Shown: one piece after another, positions 1-7,252 of the stretch
Position numbering within the stretch: position 1 is the stretch's first letter
How the letters are laid out: each line of letters begins with the position of its first letter
NCBI GenBank assembly: GCA_002338895.1
Contig: DDJH01000116.1
Span: 4,093-11,359 of the forward strand
Source of the DNA: Lentisphaeria bacterium UBA1829
Lineage (GTDB): Bacteria; Verrucomicrobiota; Lentisphaeria; Victivallales; UBA1829
Direction of reading: 5' to 3'
Length of the DNA: 7,267 nt
The notes under the pieces: generated by a model
The model's database searches: none
What the model was told of the DNA's origin: nothing
What the model saw: the letters and a program-made list of their open reading frames with translations, nothing else
Translations under genes and position numbers: made by a program

Positions 1-263
1 CGGGGGAAACGCCGAAGGTCTGCGCCTACGACGATTTCAAAATCGAAGGTGCCGATCTGAAAAACCGCGGATTCGAAGAGAAGGTCCCCGCCCACGGATG
101 GATCCCCGGATGGGGGACAAAGGACGGTCTGATGACCGGTGACGCCGCAGAAGGAAATTTCTATATGCGCGCCGCCTATCGGAAAGCTGTCACTCAGACT
201 CTGAACTGCAGGGAAGGGGTCCCCGTCACGATCTCCTTCCAGGCGAAAAACGCTGTCTGGTGA
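1..263 (+). CDS. C-terminal fragment of a protein with a beta-sandwich / carbohydrate-binding-like tail
   Basis: The 3' end of a gene truncated by the left edge; the frame starts at base 3, stays open for 86 codons and stops with TGA at 261-263. The first residues (VCAYDDFKIEG) look like the last strand of a jelly-roll module, which often ends in a DD-hydrophobic motif. They are followed by a fresh module start, LKNRGFEE, with a later G-W-x-P-G-W-G stretch, then GNFYM and a TQTLNC...VPVTISFQAK strand pair. This order (N-x-GFEE, GW, eG-x-Y, Q-x-L, isF-x-aK) resembles CBM4_9 / galactose-binding-like modules found at the ends of secreted glycoside hydrolases and sulfatases. The enzyme part, if any, lies outside the window, so the function is unknown. 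The second module stops after only about 65 residues, roughly half a usual jelly roll. The next gene begins 15 bases downstream, suggesting co-transcription. The reading frame is well supported; the domain label is inference from pattern. Confidence 0.72.
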   Translation, partial: GETPKVCAYDDFKIEGADLKNRGFEEKVPAHGWIPGWGTKDGLMTGDAAEGNFYMRAAYRKAVTQTLNCREGVPVTISFQAKNAVW

Positions 264-278
264 AGCGGGAGGTGCCGG

Positions 279-1091
279 ATGAAACAGAACAGAGCCTTGA
301 AAATAAATTTTACGCTTGTTGAACTCCTTGTCGTGATTGCGATCATCGCCATCCTTGCCACCCTGCTTCTTCCCGCGCTGAACAAGGCAAGAGAGAAGGC
401 AAGCTCCATCCTCTGTTCCAGCAATCTGAAGCAGACCGGAAACGGACTGATGATGTACTGCAACGACAGCAACGATTATCTGCCGAATCTTTTCCAGGGG
501 CAGGACTGCATGTTTACCGACGCAATCGCCCGCTATGTAAATTCTCCCTATGTTTACAAAAGCACATTCTCCGGAACGGGAACATGGGGGTACTTTATCA
601 ATTATGCATCGGAACACTATATTTATTCAGCAAAATCCGTGTTTGTCTGTCCGACAGCGGCGGCGAATCTGATCGAGCCGTTTACCGGAACTCCGGGGAA
701 TTTTTTCATCACCAACTATTCCGTGACCCGCTGTGACAATGAGCCGGGTACCGCCTGCCGTCCCTACGCCTGGTGGCAGTTCAGCGGACAGACAAACGAA
801 AAACCGAACGGACGGCGGATCAACGACATCCAAGGACGGGTCATCGTCGGCGAACAGCGCTATTTTCAGGCGACCAGTTCCATGACGCGCAAGGTCAACA
901 CGACCCGGAACGGCTCCATTTACTGCTGGTCCCCCGCGTATCCGGTCAATGACGCATGGGCGTCCGGCAATGTGCATACCGGCGGACTCTCCGGAAACTG
1001 GCTCTACAAGGATGGACATGTCGCCCATCACAGATTCAATACTCAGATCATTCACAAGTCCGGGGCATCCAGCTACTTCATGGGGCTCTGA
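279..1091 (+). CDS. Prepilin-type N-terminal cleavage/methylation domain protein (type II pseudopilin-like, DUF1559/H-X-DG style)
   Basis: A 270-residue pseudopilin-like protein. Residues 11-37 read FTLVELL... through LLLPALNKA, the classic type IV pilin / type II secretion pseudopilin segment: Phe at +1, Glu at +5, then one hydrophobic helix that anchors the protein in the inner membrane before assembly. A prepilin peptidase should cleave before Phe11 and methylate it, but residue -1 is Asn10 instead of the usual Gly. The helix runs into a [17 protein letters not shown] segment (Cys46) and an [13 protein letters not shown] stretch typical of this family. FVCPT around Cys124 matches the usual vfxCP motif. 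Near the C-terminus His233 and D245-G246-H247 form the H-Xn-DG signature, here with 11 residues between His and Asp. There are seven cysteines. The start is supported by GGGAGG at 267-272, six bases upstream of the ATG. It lies 15 bases after the preceding gene and 15 before the next. The family is confident; the partner machinery and cargo are unknown. Confidence 0.93.
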   Translation: MKQNRALKINFTLVELLVVIAIIAILATLLLPALNKAREKASSILCSSNLKQTGNGLMMYCNDSNDYLPNLFQGQDCMFTDAIARYVNSPYVYKSTFSGTGTWGYFINYASEHYIYSAKSVFVCPTAAANLIEPFTGTPGNFFITNYSVTRCDNEPGTACRPYAWWQFSGQTNEKPNGRRINDIQGRVIVGEQRYFQATSSMTRKVNTTRNGSIYCWSPAYPVNDAWASGNVHTGGLSGNWLYKDGHVAHHRFNTQIIHKSGASSYFMGL

Positions 1092-1106
1092 CAGAAAGGT
1101 TCTTCA

Positions 1107-4100
1107 ATGAAAAAAACGCTTGCACTTCTGCTTCTCTCCACATCCGCTCTGCTCTCTGCGGGGCCGGAGAAGGAGACAAAGGAATTTATCGCAACCATTC
1201 AGCTTGGACAGCATCTGCTGGAACGGAAACTCGTCGCTCCTCACTTTTCCCCGATTCAGCGTCATTTCCAGGGCGCGGTGAAAAAGATTTCCGCAATGTC
1301 ACCCGAAAACGCCCGGCGCGAACTGGAGGCCTTCGAGGATGTGATGCTGCAGCTCTCCGCCCGGTGCACCGGACAGCCCTATTCCCCGAACGTCGGATGG
1401 TATACGAAAAAAAGGCTGGCCGAGTATGAAAAAGATCTTCTCGAAACCCATGCAGACTGGACATACAACAGCCGGAGTCTCGCCCGCTTCGGTCTGAAGG
1501 CGGATGCGGAATTCGAGTGGAAGCGTCTTCAGGAACTGCGCAGGGGCGCTCCCAAACTGAACACTCTGCCGCTGGATCCACGCTTCGACCGCGCATTCTC
1601 GTTCTACAAACAGATCGCCGAGGAGCGTTTCCGTCTCGGCGGTCAGATCATCCTCTTTGAAAATGAACTGGATGCGCTTCTCCGCACGGCGGAATTCCGT
1701 CAGTCGCTCGGCGGTGCGGAGAAAAAACTTTCCGCTGATCCGGTCCGCTCCCTGCTGAAGCAGTGGAGAGAGGCCTATAATCGGAAAGACTATCTCCGCT
1801 GCGCCCAGCTCGAAAAGAGGACGGCGGAACTGATCGCGGAACTGAAGAAACAGGTGTTCGCTTCCGACGGGAAAACGCCGGATCTCCGTCCGGGAACCAG
1901 CTTCCTGAGCACGGGAATTTTCGGCTTCGGCGGAAACTGGCAGCCGCTGCTGAACACCAATGTGCGGTATGGAAATCTCTATCTCTCCCGCGAAAACGAC
2001 TTCCGGATGTATGAGAATTCCAAATTCGACTGGGAGGTCTCCTTCGATGCGGAAAACGCAAACTGCTCCCGCTATGAGATCGACGGAGGGTCGTGGACGT
2101 ATGCAAAACGGAAAAATTTCTACCGGAACTCCGCAACCGGGAAAGAGGAGATCATCGACGTCTACTGGAGCGCGCTTGCGCCGGGAGTCCTCTTCGATGC
2201 GCATGCCAAAGCGGTTGCCGTGGTGGAGGGGTCGCTCGGGGTTCCGGTCGCTCCCGATGCGGTTGCGGGCGTCTTCGACGGCAAGGTGCGTCTGATCCCC
2301 AGAGGAACTCCGATCCCCTCCCGCAGCATGAGCGAAGGATGGCTCCTGCTGCTCTGGAATGCGAACAGCGCGCCGAAACTGCCTGTCCTTCTCTTCTTTG
2401 AACATGCTCCCGATCAGCTGGAGTGGGGCGGCGGCGGATTCCGGATCGTCCGCTCCCCGGAAGTCGGAAAATATGCGGCAGCCACGCTCTACGGCGCTGT
2501 GGCGCAGAAGCCCGATTTCGGAAAAAACTGGAACTCGCTTCCCGCGGACGTCCTGAAACAGTGTCGCGCCGTGGCCCGGCATCTGGCATTCTATCCGCTC
2601 GATGTGGACGAGTTCTTCGCGTTCGGAAAGAATGGGACGGTCCGGATCTGGAACAAAATCCGCAAAGCGGTGCGTCTGGATGGAAACTGGAACGTGAAGA
2701 CTCCCGCGTATGTCCCGTTCCCGCCGGCCTACACGCTGACCGCCGACGTCCGTCCGGATCAGACCCTTTCCGAGCCGCTGATGGCCACCCGGTTCGGATT
2801 CTACCGGACCGTCCCCGGAGAGGTCATCAGCTATTCGCTTTCCGCTCCCGATCTGCTCGAACGTTTTGTCCTCAGACCGGTCGCCGGGGAGGAGCGCTAT
2901 ATCAAACAGCTCAACGATACCATTCTGGCGCACAAGGGGGGCAATGCGTGGGATAATTTTGTCCGGGATTACCGCTCCGGTCAGGTGCTTGAGCTGGCCG
3001 CCGGATTCTGCATGCTCCGCGAAGAGGCCAGAGAACTGCTGAATCAGCAGAAACTGCCCGGTCAGCTCGAACTTTCGATCACGGGCGAAATGAGCACTTC
3101 CGGAGCCCGGGAACTGGATTCAAGATCCCGTCTCCCCGACTATCTGGTCGACCCGAACACCGGACGCTCCGCCTTCCTCGGCGGATGGCGCGGACGCAAT
3201 CAGGGCGGCGAGGGGAGCGGACGCGGCGATATGACACTGTTCAATCAGCTCCCGCTGTTCCATGCGTACGGACAGGCGGTCCTGTTCGGCCGATGGGATC
3301 TGATCGAGCGCTACTGGACCCGTCTCAAGGATCTGTACAGCGCGGTCGATTTCAATCAGCCGTGGCAGACTCCGGGAATGAACACGCTGACCAGCGGCGT
3401 GATTCTCTACGGCGATATGTACGGCGACGGTTTCCGCTGCTACAATCTGATGTACCGCCTTGCCCGGGGCATGGGCGATTCCGAACTCGCGGACCGCGCA
3501 CGATACCTCGCCGCAAAGCAGACCGCAACCACGATCAACTTCCTCTCGCCGAATGTGATCGCGTATAACGCGCATGTCAAGAACCTTCCCGATGCCGCCT
3601 CTCCGGATGCCGCGATCGGACAGCTCGGAATCTCCCAGTACGGTTTCCGCACCGCTCCCTGGAAGCCCTATCCGAAAAACGCATGGAACGCTCCGTTCCA
3701 GACCATCGGCTGCACCAATGACTACCCGTTCTACGGTATTCTGCTGCGCTACTGCTTCCCCGATTCGAAACGCTGGCTCGACACCTTCGCAAAGGCGATC
3801 CCCGAATGGCACGATCCGGTCTATCTCTACGAACAGCGAGGCGAACGGCAGAACAATGCCTGGAACTATCTGAAATATCTGGCGATGTCCAGCCGCGACC
3901 GCCAGGCGGTCCGGGCCCTCTACGAAAAAGCCTTCCCCGCGGACTATTCAAAGCCAAAGCCCCTCTTCTCCTTCCGGGGAAAACAGTGGGAGGCTCTCTA
4001 CAAACGTCTCCACATGAGAGAATGGTTCATGCGGGGTAATGTGCTGCCCCATATCATCGGACAGAACGATCCGCTGTGGATCGGCGATTTCGGACGCGCA

Positions 4101-5063
4101 CATCTCGTCTCCGGCGTCTACGACCGCGAAAAACGGTCCGCCCGGATCGAACTGACTTCCGGCCGTCCGGATACGCTGACCGTCGTTTCGATGGTCCGGC
4201 CGTCCCGCATTCTCCGGAACGGATCCCCGGTCGAAATCCGCAGCGGCGACTGGGAGTGCGCATACGAAATCCCGCTGCCCGCAGGCAACAACACCGTCGA
4301 ACTCTCCCTGCCGGAATTCCGGGTGGAGGAGTTCCCGTTCCCGAAAAAGGGTGCTCCTTCTCCGGTGCAGAATCTGCCGAAAGCTCCTGCGCCGCAGAAA
4401 CTTCAGCGGACGGCTTCTCTTCCCTCCGCCTTCAAAGTCGGGCCGGTGACCGCGCTGAATCTTGCGCCGTTCTGCAACCTCGGATTTTCCGACTCGCCCG
4501 AAAACATGGTCAACAAGGAATTCTGGGTCTTCCCCCGGAAGGATGTGATCCGCGGAGTCCCGTTCACCTTTGTCGATCCGGCTGCCAACGGAGGAAAAGG
4601 CATGATCGCGCTTCGGGGGCGGTATCGGAAAACTCTGCCGGAGATGGTCTGTTCCATTCCGGTGAACAAGGTCCCCAAACGCATCTTCTTTCTGCACGGA
4701 ATGTGCTACAACGCCGATAACGGAAAGGTGATGACGTACCGCCTGAACTTCGCGGACGGTCAGACCAGAGAGATCGACGTGTACGCCGGAATCGGAGTCG
4801 GCGAATGGAAGGTGGCTCCGGGCGGAAAGACGCTCGCGGAACTCCCGGAGGCGCTGACGGGAAAAATCTATCCCGCGGCGAAGAGCGGACAGTGGGGCGA
4901 AGGCGCCGGCGGATATGTCTATGTCTGGACCAACAACGTCCGCACGCTCGGCGTGACCAATCAGGATGTCGATCAGCGCAGTCTCGCCACGTTGAAGTCG
5001 ATCGATCTGATCTCCGCCGGACGCGCCGTTCCGCTCCTCTTCGCCATCACACTCGAGGAATGA
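1107..5063 (+). CDS. Large secreted multidomain protein, putative glycan-active enzyme (alpha/alpha-barrel-like) with C-terminal carbohydrate-binding-like module
   Basis: A 1318-residue protein I cannot assign to a named family. Residues 1-18 form a short signal peptide (KK, a Leu-rich core, LLSA before Gly19), so it is exported; no lipobox Cys is present. Residues about 25-250 are charged and helical, possibly coiled-coil. Residues about 265-580 are beta-rich with many Trp and Tyr. Residues about 590-950 are helical, with patterns common in (alpha/alpha) barrel glycan enzymes: LFHAYGQAVLFGRWDLIERYW near 717-737 and a GD-rich YGDMYGDGF followed by LARGMGD at 768-790. Residues about 1000-1075 look like a closing beta-sheet domain. 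A Pro-rich linker (about 1076-1100) leads to a last module (about 1110-1318) with VPFTFVDPAANGGKG, FFLHG and FADGQTREIDV, resembling NPCBM/jelly-roll domains. Asp708, Asp770, Asp774 and Glu900 are possible acids, but none can be assigned. GAAAGG at 1094-1099, seven bases before the ATG, supports the start. It could be a hydrolase, a lyase or a non-catalytic binding protein. Confidence 0.92.
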   Translation: MKKTLALLLLSTSALLSAGPEKETKEFIATIQLGQHLLERKLVAPHFSPIQRHFQGAVKKISAMSPENARRELEAFEDVMLQLSARCTGQPYSPNVGWYTKKRLAEYEKDLLETHADWTYNSRSLARFGLKADAEFEWKRLQELRRGAPKLNTLPLDPRFDRAFSFYKQIAEERFRLGGQIILFENELDALLRTAEFRQSLGGAEKKLSADPVRSLLKQWREAYNRKDYLRCAQLEKRTAELIAELKKQVFASDGKTPDLRPGTSFLSTGIFGFGGNWQPLLNTNVRYGNLYLSRENDFRMYENSKFDWEVSFDAENANCSRYEIDGGSWTYAKRKNFYRNSATGKEEIIDVYWSALAPGVLFDAHAKAVAVVEGSLGVPVAPDAVAGVFDGKVRLIPRGTPIPSRSMSEGWLLLLWNANSAPKLPVLLFFEHAPDQLEWGGGGFRIVRSPEVGKYAAATLYGAVAQKPDFGKNWNSLPADVLKQCRAVARHLAFYPLDVDEFFAFGKNGTVRIWNKIRKAVRLDGNWNVKTPAYVPFPPAYTLTADVRPDQTLSEPLMATRFGFYRTVPGEVISYSLSAPDLLERFVLRPVAGEERYIKQLNDTILAHKGGNAWDNFVRDYRSGQVLELAAGFCMLREEARELLNQQKLPGQLELSITGEMSTSGARELDSRSRLPDYLVDPNTGRSAFLGGWRGRNQGGEGSGRGDMTLFNQLPLFHAYGQAVLFGRWDLIERYWTRLKDLYSAVDFNQPWQTPGMNTLTSGVILYGDMYGDGFRCYNLMYRLARGMGDSELADRARYLAAKQTATTINFLSPNVIAYNAHVKNLPDAASPDAAIGQLGISQYGFRTAPWKPYPKNAWNAPFQTIGCTNDYPFYGILLRYCFPDSKRWLDTFAKAIPEWHDPVYLYEQRGERQNNAWNYLKYLAMSSRDRQAVRALYEKAFPADYSKPKPLFSFRGKQWEALYKRLHMREWFMRGNVLPHIIGQNDPLWIGDFGRAHLVSGVYDREKRSARIELTSGRPDTLTVVSMVRPSRILRNGSPVEIRSGDWECAYEIPLPAGNNTVELSLPEFRVEEFPFPKKGAPSPVQNLPKAPAPQKLQRTASLPSAFKVGPVTALNLAPFCNLGFSDSPENMVNKEFWVFPRKDVIRGVPFTFVDPAANGGKGMIALRGRYRKTLPEMVCSIPVNKVPKRIFFLHGMCYNADNGKVMTYRLNFADGQTREIDVYAGIGVGEWKVAPGGKTLAELPEALTGKIYPAAKSGQWGEGAGGYVYVWTNNVRTLGVTNQDVDQRSLATLKSIDLISAGRAVPLLFAITLEE

Positions 5064-5093
5064 ACAATCCCTTCGGAGACAGGGCTGGAATAG

Positions 5094-5099
5094 AAAGGA
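5094..5099 (+). promoter_or_regulatory. Ribosome-binding site of the GH42-like gene
   Basis: AAAGGA lies 11 bases upstream of the ATG at 5111, in a 47-base gap. The spacing is a little long compared with 6 and 7 bases for the two preceding complete genes, but no better start follows: the next in-frame Met is residue 28, inside the conserved N-terminal strand. The rest of the gap shows no clear promoter. Confidence 0.55.
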
Positions 5100-5110
5100 C
5101 TTTTTGAAAC

Positions 5111-7252
5111 ATGGGACAGTTGAAAACATCGGTCCGCCGTTTCGGCGGAGTGCCGACGATTCATGTAAACGGCGTTCCCGTCACCGGGCTGATGCACTGG
5201 AACCGGAACATGGATGCGGAGGATGTCCGCAATTTCGCGGAGGCGGGGGTCCGGATCTTCTCCTTCATCGGAAATCTCGATCCGGAGGACGGTTCCCCGG
5301 TCCACGACGGCATCCGGACCGGGTTCCGGACCATGACTCCCGCATTCATCCGTTCCGTGATGGAGACCATTCTGAACGCATGTCCGGATGCGCTGGTGAT
5401 TCCCCGCTTCCGTCTGCAGGCGTCGGATGGATGGAAAGCCCGGCATCCCGGCTCGCTGATGCGCTACTATGATCTGGAGACCCATGCGTTCGAGGACGGC
5501 GACATGGTGACGCTCGGAGACGAGGTGTGGATCTCCGACGCGCTCCATTCCCTCTCCCGTTCCGTCCGCTTCTGCGAACAGCACTGGGGCGACCACATCG
5601 CGGGGTATCATTCCGGATTCGGACAATGCGCGGAACATGTCTGGTACTGGGGGGCGAAAATCGCCGATTACCATCCGTCGATGCTCCCCCCTTTCCGTCG
5701 CTGGCTGACCGGTCTCTACAAAAACGATGCTGCTCTCCGGCACGCCTGGAACGATCCGGAAGCCTCGCTGGAGCATGCGGAAATCCCCGCTCCGGAACGC
5801 TTCACCAACTTCAACCCCTCCGCCTCCAGTCTGCTGAACCCCGCCACGGAGCAGGCGCTGATCGATTATCTCCAGTTCCGTTCGGACTATATGGCGGAGC
5901 TGGTGGTGCGGCAGGCCGGATGCGTGAAGAAAACACTGAAAGAACTCGGAAGAGAAAAAATCTTCGGCGCATTCTACGGCTATGCCAATCTGCCGGCAAA
6001 CAGCATTTCGCATTATGCGGTCGGACAGGATGCGCATCAGATTGTGCTCGACTGTCCGGATGTGGATTATCTGTCGGCTCCGGTCGGGTATTCGGCGCGT
6101 CAGCCGGGCGGCGTCAGCACCGCGCAGATTCTGCCGGCTTCGGCGGAACTCGCCGGAAAGCTCTATTTTGCGGAGGACGATACCGGAACCCACCGGTCCG
6201 TCACGCGGCACAATGTCCTGCCGGCACGCGCGGAGCAGTCGGTGCAGATGATGACCCGCGGATTTCTCGATGTCTGGCGCAACGGAGGAACCCAGTGGTT
6301 CATGGATCTGTTCGGGGAGGGGGTCTTCCGCGATCCAGTGCTGATGGAGAATGTCCGGAAGCTCGCCGATTTCGCCGGACGCCACATGGCGGATCGGGAG
6401 AGTACGGCGCAGATCGCCGTGTTCCTTTCCGATCGCAGTCTTTCCGCTTCAAAAACCTTCCAGTTTCTGACCGGAGGTCTGATCGAACAGCAGCTCAATG
6501 AGATCGCCGCAATCGGGAGCGGGTTTGACGTTTTCCGCATGGAGGATCTTCCAGAGCTTGTGCGTCAGGACCGTCTGCGCCAGTACCGCTTCGCCATCGT
6601 GCTGAACGCGCATCTGCTGGAGGACGGACTGCGGGAGGTGATCGATCTCAATCTGAAAAAGGACGGCCGGACCATTCTCTGGTTCCATGCGCCGGGAATC
6701 ATCCGGAACGGGAAATTCGATCCGGAGGGGTGCAACGCTCTGACGGGAATCCGATGCGTGATGGCGGAAGGGCAGCGTTCCTCGCTGATAACCGAGGTGC
6801 TGATCGACGGCGAACGGTTCAGCTACGGAACTCCGCGCAATGTCAATCCGCGTCTGTACGGGGCCGATCCGGAGGCGCGATCGCTCGGATGGATTGTGGA
6901 GGGAACGTGGACCCCGTTCCGCCAGGGGGCAAACGGGGCGATGCTGATGGAAAAGGAGTTCCCGGAGTGGAAGTCCATCTGGAGTTCGTCGCCGAATATG
7001 CCGTCGGGGCTTCTGGCACGCTTCGCGGCGCGCTCCGGCGTGCATCTCTACTCCCGGCGCGGGGATCCGGTGTATTCGTCGAAAAACTGGCTGGCGGTTC
7101 ACTGCAAGTGGGACGGCCTTCTGGAACTCCGTCTCCCGGAGCCGGGATCCTGGAACGACGCCTGGACCGGCGTGCGGAGAATCGAACAGTCCGACTGCCT
7201 CCGTATGGAGACCCGTCGCGGAGAAAACATCGTTCTGGAACGCGTCCGATAA
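5111..7252 (+). CDS. GH42/clan GH-A-like glycoside hydrolase (putative beta-galactosidase-type) with trimerisation-like domain
   Basis: A 713-residue putative retaining glycosidase. Residues 13-30 (GVPTIHVNGVPVTGLMHW) resemble the opening strand of GH-A enzymes, and residues about 35-400 should form the (beta/alpha)8 barrel. GYHSGFGQCAEHVWYW (165-180) takes the place of the acid/base strand, with Glu175 the best candidate. FRRWLTGLY...LRHAW (195-213) matches the GH42 pattern downstream of that strand. KLYFAEDDTGTH (350-361) fits the nucleophile strand, with Glu355 the best candidate; the 180-residue spacing is near that of GH42 (roughly 170). GGTQWFMDLFG (392-402) fits strand 8. Residues about 433-550 form a Rossmann-like middle domain (TILWFHAPG, NALTGI), and 624-680 match the C-terminal beta domain (PSGLLARFAARSGVHLYS, then a VHCKWDGLLELRLP strand). 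The total length is close to GH42 enzymes. No signal peptide is visible, suggesting a cytoplasmic enzyme acting on imported oligosaccharides. The fold is confident; galactosidase specificity is not. Confidence 0.9.
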   Translation: MGQLKTSVRRFGGVPTIHVNGVPVTGLMHWNRNMDAEDVRNFAEAGVRIFSFIGNLDPEDGSPVHDGIRTGFRTMTPAFIRSVMETILNACPDALVIPRFRLQASDGWKARHPGSLMRYYDLETHAFEDGDMVTLGDEVWISDALHSLSRSVRFCEQHWGDHIAGYHSGFGQCAEHVWYWGAKIADYHPSMLPPFRRWLTGLYKNDAALRHAWNDPEASLEHAEIPAPERFTNFNPSASSLLNPATEQALIDYLQFRSDYMAELVVRQAGCVKKTLKELGREKIFGAFYGYANLPANSISHYAVGQDAHQIVLDCPDVDYLSAPVGYSARQPGGVSTAQILPASAELAGKLYFAEDDTGTHRSVTRHNVLPARAEQSVQMMTRGFLDVWRNGGTQWFMDLFGEGVFRDPVLMENVRKLADFAGRHMADRESTAQIAVFLSDRSLSASKTFQFLTGGLIEQQLNEIAAIGSGFDVFRMEDLPELVRQDRLRQYRFAIVLNAHLLEDGLREVIDLNLKKDGRTILWFHAPGIIRNGKFDPEGCNALTGIRCVMAEGQRSSLITEVLIDGERFSYGTPRNVNPRLYGADPEARSLGWIVEGTWTPFRQGANGAMLMEKEFPEWKSIWSSSPNMPSGLLARFAARSGVHLYSRRGDPVYSSKNWLAVHCKWDGLLELRLPEPGSWNDAWTGVRRIEQSDCLRMETRRGENIVLERVR

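Noticed and set aside
1299..2933. 544-codon open frame on the minus strand
   Set aside because: It lies wholly inside the large plus-strand gene, its translation is rich in Arg, Gly and Pro with no recognisable motif, and GC-rich codon use readily leaves such antisense frames open.
5069..5084. Small inverted repeat CCCT/AGGG between the last two genes
   Set aside because: Only four base pairs with an eight-base loop and no following T-run at the right distance; too weak for a terminator or attenuator.
3948..5129. 393-codon open frame on the minus strand
   Set aside because: Antisense to the large gene and crossing its stop region; no domain pattern or ribosome-binding site seen, and the plus-strand frame has clear protein features.
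4973..6385. 470-codon open frame on the minus strand
   Set aside because: Antisense across the gene boundary and the GH42-like barrel; the composition looks like a mirror of the coding strand and no family motif is present.
5527..6501. 324-codon plus-strand frame overlapping the glycosidase gene
   Set aside because: An alternative frame of the same bases, Arg-rich and without motifs, while the main frame carries the conserved GH-A landmarks.
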